From contig NZ_CM001466.1 of assembly GCF_000231055.2 (NCBI RefSeq), forward strand, positions 2,012,165 to 2,076,164: a stretch of DNA of 64,000 bases, in the 5' to 3' direction. Positions 50,105 through 58,391 of this stretch are shown here, one piece after another (the stretch's first letter is position 1; every line of letters starts with the position of its first letter). The position numbers and the translations under genes are program-made. The DNA comes from Saccharomonospora azurea NA-128 (lineage in GTDB: Bacteria; Actinomycetota; Actinomycetes; Mycobacteriales; Pseudonocardiaceae). Below the pieces are notes generated by a model. That model was not told the origin of the DNA and searched no databases. It saw only the letters and a program-made list of their open reading frames with translations.

Positions 50105-51325
50105 ATGCCCGAAGCCGTCATCGTGTCCGCCGCCCGCTCCCCCATCGGCCGGGCCCGCAAGGGCTCGCTCGTGGACATGCGTCCCGACGACCTCACCGCG
50201 CAGATGGTGCGAGCGGCCCTCGACAAGGTCCCCCAGCTCGACCCCCGCGACATCGACGACCTCATGCTCGGCTGCGGTCTTCCCGGTGGTGAGCAGGGCT
50301 TCAACATGGGCCGCGTCGTCGCGGTCCAACTCGGTTACGACCACCTGCCGGGCTGCACGATCACCCGGTACTGCTCGTCGAGCCTGCAGACCACGCGCAT
50401 GGCGCTGCACGCCATCAAGGCCGGTGAGGGCGACGTCTTCCTCTCGGCCGGCGTCGAGACCGTGTCGCGGGCGGTCAACGGCACGTCCGACTCGTGGCCC
50501 GACACGCACAACCCGCTGTTCGCCGACGCGGAGGCCCGCACCGCGCAGGTCGCCGAGTCGGGAGCCGACGACTGGACCGATCCGCGCGACGAGGGCGTGT
50601 TGCCCGACATCTACGTCCCCATGGGCCAGACCGCCGAGAACCTCGCCCTGCACAAGGGAATCTCCCGGCGCGAGATGGACGAGTTCGCCGTGCGGTCCCA
50701 GAACCTCGCGGAGAAGGCACTCGCCGACGGCTTCTGGGCCAAGGAGATCACGCCGGTGACCCTGCCGGACGGCACCGTCGTGTCGGCCGACGACAGCCCG
50801 CGCCCCGGCGTCACGCTGGAAGGCGTCGAGGGCCTCAAGCCGGTGTTCCGCCCCGACGGCCGGATCACGGCGGGCAACGCGTGCCCGTTGAACGACGGCG
50901 CGGCGGCCCTCGTGATCATGAGCGACACCAAGGCGCGGGAGCTCGGCATCACACCGCTCGCCCGCATCGTCTCGACCGGCGTGTCCGGCCTCTCGCCAGA
51001 GATCATGGGACTCGGTCCCGTGGAGGCGTCGCGGCGTGCGCTCGCCCGGGCCGGGCTGACCATCGACGACATCGATCTCGTCGAGATCAACGAGGCGTTC
51101 GCCGCGCAGGTCATCCCGTCGTACCGCGACCTGGGCATCGATCTCGACAAGCTCAACGTCAACGGCGGCGCGATCGCCGTCGGGCACCCGTTCGGCATGA
51201 CCGGCGCGCGGATCACGACGACGCTGCTCAACTCGCTGCAGCACCACGACAAGCAGTTCGGGTTGGAGACGATGTGCGTCGGCGGCGGTCAGGGCATGGC
51301 CATGGTGATCGAGAGGCTGAGCTGA
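50105..51325 (+). CDS. fadA: acetyl-CoA C-acetyltransferase (thiolase), FadA type
   Basis: The 406-residue thiolase has the nucleophilic Cys in TITRYCSSSLQTTRMALHAI (near 90), the active-site segment EINEAFAAQV, the GGAIAVGHPFGMTGARI His block and the second Cys in LETMCVGGGQGMAM. It cleaves 3-oxoacyl-CoA in beta-oxidation or condenses acetyl-CoA. A GAAGGAG site precedes the ATG at 50105. The location near cbs matches fadA3 (Rv1074c). A palindromic operator just upstream suggests fatty-acid-linked repression. Confidence 0.92.
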   Translation: MPEAVIVSAARSPIGRARKGSLVDMRPDDLTAQMVRAALDKVPQLDPRDIDDLMLGCGLPGGEQGFNMGRVVAVQLGYDHLPGCTITRYCSSSLQTTRMALHAIKAGEGDVFLSAGVETVSRAVNGTSDSWPDTHNPLFADAEARTAQVAESGADDWTDPRDEGVLPDIYVPMGQTAENLALHKGISRREMDEFAVRSQNLAEKALADGFWAKEITPVTLPDGTVVSADDSPRPGVTLEGVEGLKPVFRPDGRITAGNACPLNDGAAALVIMSDTKARELGITPLARIVSTGVSGLSPEIMGLGPVEASRRALARAGLTIDDIDLVEINEAFAAQVIPSYRDLGIDLDKLNVNGGAIAVGHPFGMTGARITTTLLNSLQHHDKQFGLETMCVGGGQGMAMVIERLS

Positions 51326-51331
51326 CGCTGT

Positions 51332-51367
51332 GGCGGTGTGTGCGGCGCCGGGCCAGCACACACCGCC
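51332..51367. terminator. 12-bp hairpin between convergent genes
   Basis: GGCGGTGTGTGC (51332-51343) pairs perfectly with GCACACACCGCC (51356-51367) around a 12-nt loop, 6 bp from each stop codon of the thiolase and LppU-like genes. Confidence 0.65.
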
Positions 51368-51372
51368 TCGCC

Positions 51373-52092
51373 TCAGATCGTCCGCGGGTGCCCGAAGCAG
51401 AGCACGCGGGCGGGGTCGGAGTAGTAAACGCCGCCGAACGAGTCCGGCAGCGTGCCGCACACACCCAACGCGTCCGTGACGCCGTCCTGGACGGCCACCA
51501 CGACGACCTCGGCACTCGGGTCGGTGCAGTTCACCCTCTCGAGCTCCGCCAGATCCGTGCCGAGGTGCGCGAGGCAGTCCCCGGTCGCCACGTTGAGTGT
51601 GAGGCAGAACTTGGTGCCGACGGCGAAGTGGTACTCGTCGTAGTCGCCGTCCGGGCACGGGGTCGACGTGCTGTCGAGGTTGGCGGCCACCTGCCACAGC
51701 GCCTCGGGTACGGAGCAGTCGGCGGGCTTCGCGATCGCGGCGTCCTCGTCGCCCACGCCGTGCACGCTGAGGCAGTCGCCCACCGCGACGTCGGCGGGGT
51801 CGGGGTAGTCCAGGTCGGCCTGCTGGTTCGTCACGACGAGGAACACCCCGCCCGCGAGCGCCGCGAGCACCACCACGGCGACGGCCACGAGCACACCGGT
51901 CTTCGACTGCTTCGGCGGCACCGGCGGTAGTGGAGGCGGCGGAGGCCAGGTGGGAATCTCGCCGTAGGCGGGTTGCCGGTACGGCTGCCCGGACTGACCG
52001 TAGGGCGGGACACCGTAGTAGGGCTGCCCGGGCTGATGCTGTGGTGAACCGGAGTACGGATCGCCGGACCCGGCACCGGGAGGGACACTCAC
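51373..52092 (-). CDS. Pro/Tyr-rich membrane-anchored protein, LppU-like
   Basis: A 239-residue protein with a Pro/Tyr/Gly-rich cytosolic N-terminus (about 1-62), one membrane helix (TGVLVAVAVVVLAALAGGVF, about 64-86) and an extracytoplasmic domain of about 150 residues with seven cysteines, including VGDCLSV, ADCSVPEA, KFCLTLN, GDCLAHL and VNCTDPSAE. The Cys pattern resembles LppU/SCO3897-type domains. Function is unknown. It faces the thiolase gene across a shared hairpin. Confidence 0.7.
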   Translation of the reverse strand: MSVPPGAGSGDPYSGSPQHQPGQPYYGVPPYGQSGQPYRQPAYGEIPTWPPPPPLPPVPPKQSKTGVLVAVAVVVLAALAGGVFLVVTNQQADLDYPDPADVAVGDCLSVHGVGDEDAAIAKPADCSVPEALWQVAANLDSTSTPCPDGDYDEYHFAVGTKFCLTLNVATGDCLAHLGTDLAELERVNCTDPSAEVVVVAVQDGVTDALGVCGTLPDSFGGVYYSDPARVLCFGHPRTI

Positions 52093-52250
52093 CAGGACCT
52101 CTCAAGGTGTGCGACGACGGACTGCGACAGGCACCGACGAGAGATCGACGACGATCGCCGAGGCCGGTGGGGTCGCGTCAGCGTAGGACGGCGCGACCGA
52201 GACCGGTCGCGTGCGGACCGAACCGAGACCCAAAGGTCACGGAACCGACG

Positions 52251-52282
52251 AAAAGGGCGCCCGACCTCTCGGTCGGACGCCC
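52251..52282 (-). terminator. intrinsic terminator behind the Bax inhibitor-1 gene
   Basis: GGGCG-CCGACC (52255-52266) pairs with GGTCGG-CGCCC (52271-52282) with small bulges and a TCTC loop. On the minus strand the stem is followed by TTTT (52251-52254), one of the few hairpins here with a U-tract. It lies 30 bp beyond the stop. Confidence 0.75.
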
Positions 52283-52311
52283 CGTCGGCGCCGTTCGCGG
52301 CGCGGAGTTCG

Positions 52312-53145
52312 TCAGTCCTGCTGCAAGTACGACAGCAGACGCAGGATCTCCAGGTACAGCCACACGAGGGTGACCAGCAGGCCGAAGGCCACGAACCACG
52401 CGAACTTGGCGGGAACGCCCTGGCGGATCGCCTCGTCGGCCATGTCGAAGTCGAGCAGGAAGCTGAACGCGGCGATACCGATCACCACGAGGCTGAAGAC
52501 GATGGCCAGCGTGCTGCCGTCACGCAGCCCCGTGTTCACGCCGAACAGGGCGAGCACGAGGTTCACCAGCATGACGATCGCCACGCCGCCGAGCGCGCCG
52601 ATCATCCACTTGCGGAACTTGGGCGTCACCTTGACGGCGCCGGTCTTGTAGACCACGAGCATCACCACGAACACCGCGGCGGTGCCGAGGATCGCCTGCA
52701 GCGCGATGCCCTCGTAGATCATCTCGAAGACGCCGGTGATGGCGCCCAGGAAGACACCTTCGGCAGCGGCGTAGGCGAGCGTCATCGGCGCGCTGGCCAT
52801 CTGCTTGAAGATGATGACCAGAGACAGCACCAGACCGACGAGCATCCCGCCGATCATGGCGCCGGTGATGGCGCCCATCGAGCCCGCGGCGGCCTGCGAC
52901 TGGGCCCAGATCGCCGTGAGGACACCGACGACCAGTGTCACGCCCAGCGAGATGCCGGTCTTCATGACCACGTCGTCGACCGTCATGGGGCGGCTGGCCT
53001 CGCCGGAAGGCGCCTGCGGGGCACCGTAACCGGCCGGGGTCCCGTAGCCGGCCTGCGCGCCGTAAGGCTGCTGGAAGCCCGCGTACGGAGCGCCCGCCGC
53101 ACCCCTAGGCAGGTTGCGGAAGGCGGGGTTGCTGGAAGTTCGCAC
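52312..53145 (-). CDS. Bax inhibitor-1/YccA-family membrane protein
   Basis: The 277-residue protein has a Gly/Tyr/Pro-rich N-terminus (about 1-50) and seven membrane helices of the BI-1 family, with ASAPMTLAYAAAEGVFLGAI, FEMIYEGIALQAILGTAAVF and the end DFDMADEAIRQGVPAKFAW carrying the conserved Asp pair thought to sense pH or calcium. M. tuberculosis Rv1072 is the positional match. The GTG start at 53145 has AGGAGG 5 bp upstream. Confidence 0.88.
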   Translation of the reverse strand: MRTSSNPAFRNLPRGAAGAPYAGFQQPYGAQAGYGTPAGYGAPQAPSGEASRPMTVDDVVMKTGISLGVTLVVGVLTAIWAQSQAAAGSMGAITGAMIGGMLVGLVLSLVIIFKQMASAPMTLAYAAAEGVFLGAITGVFEMIYEGIALQAILGTAAVFVVMLVVYKTGAVKVTPKFRKWMIGALGGVAIVMLVNLVLALFGVNTGLRDGSTLAIVFSLVVIGIAAFSFLLDFDMADEAIRQGVPAKFAWFVAFGLLVTLVWLYLEILRLLSYLQQD

Positions 53146-53463
53146 CTGATCCTCCTGGATCTTTCGGCACCTGCACGGATGTCAACGACCGCGTGCGCCG
53201 ATTGGTTCCCTGCACTTTGAGTAAAACTAACTTTACCCGCCTGAACCCGAACGGTAGGCGAACCGGCCGACGACGCCTCCGGCACTGCGCATGTCGCCCG
53301 CATCCTTCCCGAAACGGCCCCCACACGTCCACCGGCTGGCCGATTGCCCTGGTGACAGGCGACACGCCATTCTCACGACACGAGTGCAGCAACGGCCGAC
53401 GCGGCTGCCGTCCTTTCGCGCCGGCGTGATGGGAATCTCACCGAACCTTGGGGGTTTCGACCC
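53146..53463. promoter_or_regulatory. 318-bp divergent intergenic region before the surface protein gene
   Basis: No frame here looks coding. The AT-rich patch TTTGAGTAAAACTAACTTTA around 53217-53236 stands out in the GC-rich surroundings; GTAAA and TTTAC form an inverted repeat at 53221-53236, about 80 bp upstream of the BI-1 gene start. It may be a promoter or operator. Nothing else recognisable was seen. Confidence 0.4.
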
Positions 53464-55038
53464 GTGACTCGAAGACGTCCGGCGCAGGCGATCCGCCTCG
53501 TTCTCGTCGTCCTGCTCAGTGCCCTGTCCCTGGTCGTGGTCGCCCCCGCGGCGTCCGCGGCGGTCGACGAGGGCATCGGGCACCGGACGACTCCGGGACA
53601 GTCGTGGGGCGGCCGGGACCGCGCCTACGACTGGCTCGGCTCCTACGTCGTGAACGGCGAGCACGTGTTCTGCGTGTCGTTCGCGCTCAAGGCACCCGAC
53701 AGCAACGAGCGGTACGAACCAGGCGACGCGCTGCTGACGAAGTGGGGTGACCCGCTGCCGGACGACGTCGCCGCCAACATCTCGTACCTGCTGCTGCGGT
53801 ACGGCGACACGCAGGACGCCGACGAGGCCGCCGCGCTCGCCCACCTCCTGCACTCCTGGACCGCCGCGCCGCGGAGCAAGGCCGACCTCGACCCGGCCAA
53901 GCCGTTCACGGAGATCGGCTACGACGTCGACGCCCACTTCGAGAGGCTCCCGACCTCCGCGCAGGACGCCGTGGAACGCCTGCGGGCCGACGCCGAGGCC
54001 AACCGCGGGCCGTGGACGGCGACGGCCGCCGCGCCCGAGGGCGAGCTGTACCTCGACACGCCGTCCGAGTGGTCGGTGACGGTCACGGGCGCCGACGGCG
54101 AGGGCATCCCGGGCGTCGAGGTGCAGTTGACGCTGACCGACCTGGCCCCCGCGGGCGACGGTGGCGTCGACCAGCGGGCGGACGGCGCCGAGGACAGCAA
54201 GGTCACCGACGGAGCCGCGGCGGGCGCCGCCGCCACCGACGAACCGGGCGAGACCGCGACGACCGAGGACACGGACGCCGAGAACGCCGAGAACGGCACC
54301 GACGACGGCGACAGCTCCCAGGCGCAGCAGCTGACGGTCGTCACGGGCGACGACGGCACCGCGAGCATCAGCGCCAGCCCCACGGGCGAGCAGCCGGGCA
54401 TCGTGGCCACGCTGGAGGCGCCCGCCGAGCGGCCGTACGTCCGCGACCCGGTCACGACCGACACCCAGCGCGTGGTCTCCACCGGAGGCGAGCAGACCCT
54501 GACCGCCGAGGCGACCACCAGCGCCGTCCCCGCGCCCGGGATCGTGAAGGTGACCAAGGTGGACGACGAGACCGGCGAGGGCATCGCCGGGGTGCCGTTG
54601 CGTGTCACCGCCGAGGACCGGACCTCGCCCGCCGTGGCCACGGACGGCACGGAACTCGTGGGACCGGACGGAAAGCCGCTGGTCGTGACCACCGAAGGCG
54701 ACGACGGAGCCGTCACCATCGAGAACCTGCGCACACCGCAGACCGTGTGCCTGGTCGAGGTGTCACCCCCGAACGGCTACGCCGACGCGTTCGATCCGGA
54801 GAACCCACCGACGGCGTGCGGTGAACTCGGGCCGGGCGAGACACTCGAACTCCGCATCGCGAACGTGGCCGACGAGGTGCCTCGCACCATCCCCGCGGGT
54901 GAGCAGCGGACGGTGGCGCAGGCGGCGACCACCTCGGGCGCGCCGGTGGGCGCGCTGGTGGGCTTCGGAGCCCTCGCGCTGGCCGTGGCGGCCCTCGTCG
55001 GATGGATCGCACGGAAACGGGTTCTGCGGCAGCGATGA
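53464..55038 (+). CDS. secreted surface protein with SpaA-like domain and C-terminal anchor
   Basis: A 524-residue exported protein: a signal peptide (RPAQAIRLVLVVLLSALSLV, cleavage near ASA 31), an N-terminal domain (about 45-165) resembling thioester-type adhesin domains (VNGEHVFCVSFALK and AALAHLLHSWTA), an Ig-like segment, an acidic low-complexity linker (about 235-290), and a SpaA/prealbumin-like domain (IVKVTKVDDETGEGIAGVPL, about 360-460). It ends in a membrane helix and RKRVLRQR. No LPXTG is visible before the helix. The next gene, overlapping its stop, is a sortase. Confidence 0.75.
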   Translation: MTRRRPAQAIRLVLVVLLSALSLVVVAPAASAAVDEGIGHRTTPGQSWGGRDRAYDWLGSYVVNGEHVFCVSFALKAPDSNERYEPGDALLTKWGDPLPDDVAANISYLLLRYGDTQDADEAAALAHLLHSWTAAPRSKADLDPAKPFTEIGYDVDAHFERLPTSAQDAVERLRADAEANRGPWTATAAAPEGELYLDTPSEWSVTVTGADGEGIPGVEVQLTLTDLAPAGDGGVDQRADGAEDSKVTDGAAAGAAATDEPGETATTEDTDAENAENGTDDGDSSQAQQLTVVTGDDGTASISASPTGEQPGIVATLEAPAERPYVRDPVTTDTQRVVSTGGEQTLTAEATTSAVPAPGIVKVTKVDDETGEGIAGVPLRVTAEDRTSPAVATDGTELVGPDGKPLVVTTEGDDGAVTIENLRTPQTVCLVEVSPPNGYADAFDPENPPTACGELGPGETLELRIANVADEVPRTIPAGEQRTVAQAATTSGAPVGALVGFGALALAVAALVGWIARKRVLRQR

Positions 55039-55790
55039 CGGCATGGAACGAGGACGACCGGGACCACGACCGTCGCCGATGGCGCCGGGCCTACCTGCTC
55101 GGGGTGGCCAGCGTCCTCGCGGTGGAGGTCGTGGTCGCGGGTGTGCTGGCGCTGCGTTCACCGACGGTCGTGGCGGGTACCGCGGTGCCCGCCCGGCCCG
55201 TCACCGCGCCGGTCCAGTCCACACCCGCACCGAGCTCGGAGCCGGCCGAGGACGGTGAGAAGAGCGAGAAGAACGAGAAACCCGAGAATGACGAGAAGGA
55301 CACCGACGCGGCCGAGCCCGCGACCGATCGACCCGCCACCGCGCCCAGCGGTCAACGTCCGGGCACGGTCGTCCTGCCCGACGGCGGGACGGCGGAGCTG
55401 GTGCGCAAGGAACTGAGCCCCGACGCGGTCCTGCCCGTGCCGGACGACCTGGACGAGGCCACCTGGTGGGGCGCGGGACTCGACGCCCCCAGCGGGGCGA
55501 GCGTCTTCGCCGGGCACGTCAACTGGCAGGGCCGCACGGGACCGTTCGCCGAACTGTGGGACGTCCGCATCGGCGAGGACGTCACCGTCACCGACGCCGA
55601 GGGCACCACGTTCACCTACGTGGTCTCGCAGATCCTCACCCTCGGCAAGGACGAGCTTCCCGCGCGGGCCACCGAGCTGTTCGGACAAAGCGGACCGCAC
55701 CGCCTCGTGCTGGTCACCTGCGGCGGACGATGGCTCGGCGGCACGACGGGCTACGCGGAGAACCGCGTGGTCGTGGCGGAGCCGGCCTGA
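55035..55790 (+). CDS. class F sortase
   Basis: The 251-residue protein has an N-terminal membrane helix (AYLLGVASVLAVEVVVAGVL, about 18-38), an acidic linker rich in Glu, Lys and Asn, and a sortase domain from about 110. Its catalytic residues are His in VFAGHVNW, Cys in LVLVTCGGRW and Arg in YAENRVVVAE. The TLTL-lacking, short domain fits class F (actinobacterial) sortases. The ATG overlaps the stop of the surface protein gene, so that protein is the probable substrate or partner. Confidence 0.87.
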   Translation: MTAWNEDDRDHDRRRWRRAYLLGVASVLAVEVVVAGVLALRSPTVVAGTAVPARPVTAPVQSTPAPSSEPAEDGEKSEKNEKPENDEKDTDAAEPATDRPATAPSGQRPGTVVLPDGGTAELVRKELSPDAVLPVPDDLDEATWWGAGLDAPSGASVFAGHVNWQGRTGPFAELWDVRIGEDVTVTDAEGTTFTYVVSQILTLGKDELPARATELFGQSGPHRLVLVTCGGRWLGGTTGYAENRVVVAEPA

Positions 55791-55880
55791 CGGCGGCGTG
55801 CGGCTCGCCGAGGTACACACCTCTCACCCACTCGGCCTGCCTGACGCCGACGCGCGGGCGCGCGCGGGTACGGTCGATAC

Positions 55881-56801
55881 ATGGCTTCCGACCACGATCA
55901 CCGTCTGCTTCCGCTGAGGCGGGAGTTCGGCCAAGCATGGCATGGTTTCGACCGCAACCAGGTGGTGCAGTACCTCGACCATCTCGAGGCGCAGGTCCAT
56001 CGGCTCATCACCGAGCGGGATGCCGCGGCGTCGAGGGCATCCGACGCAGCCCGCGAGCTCGACGGCGCACGCCGCGAGATCGCCAAGCTCCGGGATCGCG
56101 TCGAGGAGCTGAAGAAGCCTCCGGAGCGGATCGAGGATCTCGACGAGCGCATGCAGCGCACCGTGCAGCTCGCCGAGACGCAGGCCGCGGAGATCGTCTC
56201 TCGTGCCGAGTCGGCGGCGGAGAAGACGTGGGCCGAGAGCAGTGCCGTGTCGAAGCGGCTCCACGAGCGCTACCAGAAGTTGCTGGAGACCCTCGACAGC
56301 CATGCCGAGGACCTGAAGCGCGAGCACGAGGAGGCGCTGGCGGCCACGAAGGCCGAGGTGCAGCGGATGACCGCCGAGGCGGCCGCCCGGCGCGAGCAGC
56401 TCGACGCCGAGGCCGAGAGGAAGCGCCGCCGGATCGAGAGCGACTTCCAGGCGCGGATGGCCGCGGAGAAGAGCGCGCTGCAGAAGCACGTCGCCGATCA
56501 GACGAAGGCGAGCAAGAACGCGGCGGAGCGGCGGATCGCCGAGGCGACCGCGGAGGCGAAGCGGCTGGTGGAGGAAGCCACGGCCAAGGCCCGCACGCTC
56601 GTCGACGAGGCCACCGCCGACGCCGAGCGCCGCACGACCGAGGCCAACGACATCGTCACGCGCCTGACGCGCATCCGTGAGGAGGCCCGCGCCCGGCTCG
56701 CCGAGGCCGACCAGGTGCTGCGCCAGGGCGAGTCGGCGCTGGTCGCCACGCCGGAGGAGGAAGCCACGCTGGCGAAGTCCCCCAACGGTTCGACCGCGTA
56801 G
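55881..56801 (+). CDS. DivIVA/Wag31-like coiled-coil protein
   Basis: The 306-residue protein starts with a DivIVA-like membrane-binding segment (LPLRREFGQAWHGFDRNQVV, then QYLDHLEAQVHRL) followed by an almost continuous, charged coiled coil from about 40 to 285 rich in Ala, Glu, Arg and Lys. It is likely a cytoskeletal or scaffold protein at the cell pole or septum, but it is not in the division gene cluster, so it is a paralogue of Wag31 rather than that protein itself. A spacer of 90 bp separates it from the sortase gene. Confidence 0.8.
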   Translation: MASDHDHRLLPLRREFGQAWHGFDRNQVVQYLDHLEAQVHRLITERDAAASRASDAARELDGARREIAKLRDRVEELKKPPERIEDLDERMQRTVQLAETQAAEIVSRAESAAEKTWAESSAVSKRLHERYQKLLETLDSHAEDLKREHEEALAATKAEVQRMTAEAAARREQLDAEAERKRRRIESDFQARMAAEKSALQKHVADQTKASKNAAERRIAEATAEAKRLVEEATAKARTLVDEATADAERRTTEANDIVTRLTRIREEARARLAEADQVLRQGESALVATPEEEATLAKSPNGSTA

Positions 56802-56823
56802 GGAACACCCGGGAACGCGAGAG

Positions 56824-56861
56824 GGGGCGGGACGCGCGAGGTCGGGCGCTCGTCCCGCCCC
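56824..56861. terminator. 11-bp hairpin between convergent genes
   Basis: GGGGCGGGACG (56824-56834) pairs with CGTCCCGCCCC (56851-56861) around a 16-nt loop, between the DivIVA-like and siderophore-binding protein genes. Confidence 0.6.
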
Positions 56862-56865
56862 GTGC

Positions 56866-57864
56866 TCACGTGACCTTGCGGGACTTCTCCAGGTTGGCCG
56901 CGAGGTTGTCGATCGTGCGGGCCTGCGCGACGTAGTCCATCGAGCTGAACTCCCACGGATACACCTGCCCCGCCTTCGCCGCCGGCATCTGCGCGAAGGT
57001 GGGCTGGTCCAGCATCGCGTCGCCGTCCATGGCGCGCAGCGAGTAGAGCACCACGTCGGTGCGGTAGTCGGTGATGTTCTCCCAGCTCACCGACTCCCAG
57101 AAGTACTCCGAGCCACCGGGGTCCGGGTAGGACAGACCGAGTTCGGTGTAGCTGCGCAGCGCCGGGTCGTCCTTCGCCTTCGCGATGTGCACGCCGTCGT
57201 TGGGGTAGGCCGCCACGGCCATCACGGTGAGACCGCTCTCCGCGGCACTGCGCAGGCGTTCCCGCGCGGCCTCGTACTTCCGCTTCGGTTCGGCGAGGGT
57301 CTCGTCGGTCACCCCGAGGGACTTGGCGAACTCGACGGTGCGGTCGACGACGCCGGTCGCCGACCCGGCCATCGCGATGGCCACGACGGGCGCGATCTCG
57401 CCGACGAGCTTCTGCTGCTCCAGATCGTTGAAGCCGAAGAGCGGCTTCTCCGGGTCCAACGTGCCCTCGGAGTCCACCGGGTAGGCGTGGGCGATGATCA
57501 CGTCCGGTCGTTGTGCCGCGAGCGCCTCGACGTCGATCTGCCCGTAGGTGGTGCCCACCTCGGTCACCGCGGACGTGTCCTTGTCCTGGAAGTTCACGTC
57601 GTCGGCGAGCGCGGTGGCCCCGAAGGACGCCACCGGCACGATGCCGTAGTTCCACAGTGAAGCGATGGCGTCGTTGAGGCCCGCGACGCGCGTGGGGCGC
57701 CGGTCGAGGGTGACGGTCTCACCCATGTCGTCGGTGAACGACCACGCGCCCGAGCCTCCGCCCGAGCCGTTCGACGTTCCGCCGCCACAGGCGGCGAGCA
57801 GGCCGGTCGCTCCGAGAGCGAGGCTGCCACCGAGGAACGCGCGACGAGACAGTGAGCTACCCAT
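56866..57864 (-). CDS. iron-siderophore ABC transporter substrate-binding lipoprotein
   Basis: A 332-residue type III periplasmic-binding protein. The N-terminus has a Tat-like SRRAFLGG and a lipobox ending LLAACG with Cys 26. The binding domain starts DDMGETVTLDRRPTRVAGLN and includes LAAQRPDVIIAHAYPVD and TDVVLYSLRAMDG. It should capture a ferric siderophore outside the membrane. No permease or ATPase genes are adjacent, so it would work with a transporter encoded elsewhere. An IdeR-type iron box overlaps its leader. Confidence 0.88.
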   Translation of the reverse strand: MGSSLSRRAFLGGSLALGATGLLAACGGGTSNGSGGGSGAWSFTDDMGETVTLDRRPTRVAGLNDAIASLWNYGIVPVASFGATALADDVNFQDKDTSAVTEVGTTYGQIDVEALAAQRPDVIIAHAYPVDSEGTLDPEKPLFGFNDLEQQKLVGEIAPVVAIAMAGSATGVVDRTVEFAKSLGVTDETLAEPKRKYEAARERLRSAAESGLTVMAVAAYPNDGVHIAKAKDDPALRSYTELGLSYPDPGGSEYFWESVSWENITDYRTDVVLYSLRAMDGDAMLDQPTFAQMPAAKAGQVYPWEFSSMDYVAQARTIDNLAANLEKSRKVT

Positions 57865-57869
57865 GCGGG

Positions 57870-57888
57870 TTAGGTTAGACGAGCCTAA
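57870..57888 (-). promoter_or_regulatory. IdeR/DtxR iron box
   Basis: TTAGGTTAGACGAGCCTAA matches the 19-bp DtxR/IdeR consensus (TTAGGTTAG, then CTAACCTAA after one base) at 16 positions and is palindromic in its outer arms. It ends 5 bp before the ATG of the siderophore-binding protein gene, so iron-loaded IdeR bound here would block transcription in iron-rich conditions. Confidence 0.8.
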
Positions 57889-57998
57889 CTTCCCCCGGAA
57901 GTGTGATGTCTTCGGATCGATGGCGACGCACTCGGACTGTCGGTTCGCCGGTGTGCCACGACGGCCTACGGTGCAGAGGGCAGGAAGGGAGTCGCACC

Positions 57999-58382
57999 GT
58001 GACGAACCGGACTGTGGAGATGGCGGTCGACGCGGAACCGGCCCTGGTGCCCGTGATGCGCAACGTCGCGGCGGATCTGGCCATCCGGCTCGACCTACAG
58101 CTCGACACGATCGCCGACCTGCGCCTCGCCGTGGACGAGGCCTGCGGCCTGCTGCTCACCCGCGCCGCGACGCCCACCACGCTGCGCACGCGGTTCAGCG
58201 TCGCCGAGAACACGATCACGGCACGCACCGAAGTCGTCTGCCGCGCGGGAACCGCTCTGCCCGACAACGGGTTCCACTGGCACGTGCTGACGGCGCTGGT
58301 GCGGTCGGTGCACTGCTTCCACACCCGCGGGCCGGAGGGGGAGCCGCTCACCGTCATCGAACTCACCGTCGGCGACCACTGA
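57999..58382 (+). CDS. RsbW-like anti-sigma/HATPase protein
   Basis: A 127-residue protein with a degenerate GHKL ATPase fold. The N-box region is DTIADLRLAVDEACGLLLTR, where the canonical Asn is not clear, and the C-terminal strands end PLTVIELTVGDH. Similar short RsbW-like proteins without clear ATP-lid motifs occur beside PP2C phosphatases. The GTG start has AGGAAGGGAG 8 bp upstream. It ends 9 bp from the GAF-PP2C phosphatase gene on the other strand and is probably part of the same stress-control set. Confidence 0.72.
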   Translation: MTNRTVEMAVDAEPALVPVMRNVAADLAIRLDLQLDTIADLRLAVDEACGLLLTRAATPTTLRTRFSVAENTITARTEVVCRAGTALPDNGFHWHVLTALVRSVHCFHTRGPEGEPLTVIELTVGDH

Positions 58383-58391
58383 GCGCGGCGG

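Noticed and set aside
53464..55038. LPXTG-anchored protein
   Set aside because: No LPXTG or close variant could be found before the C-terminal helix.
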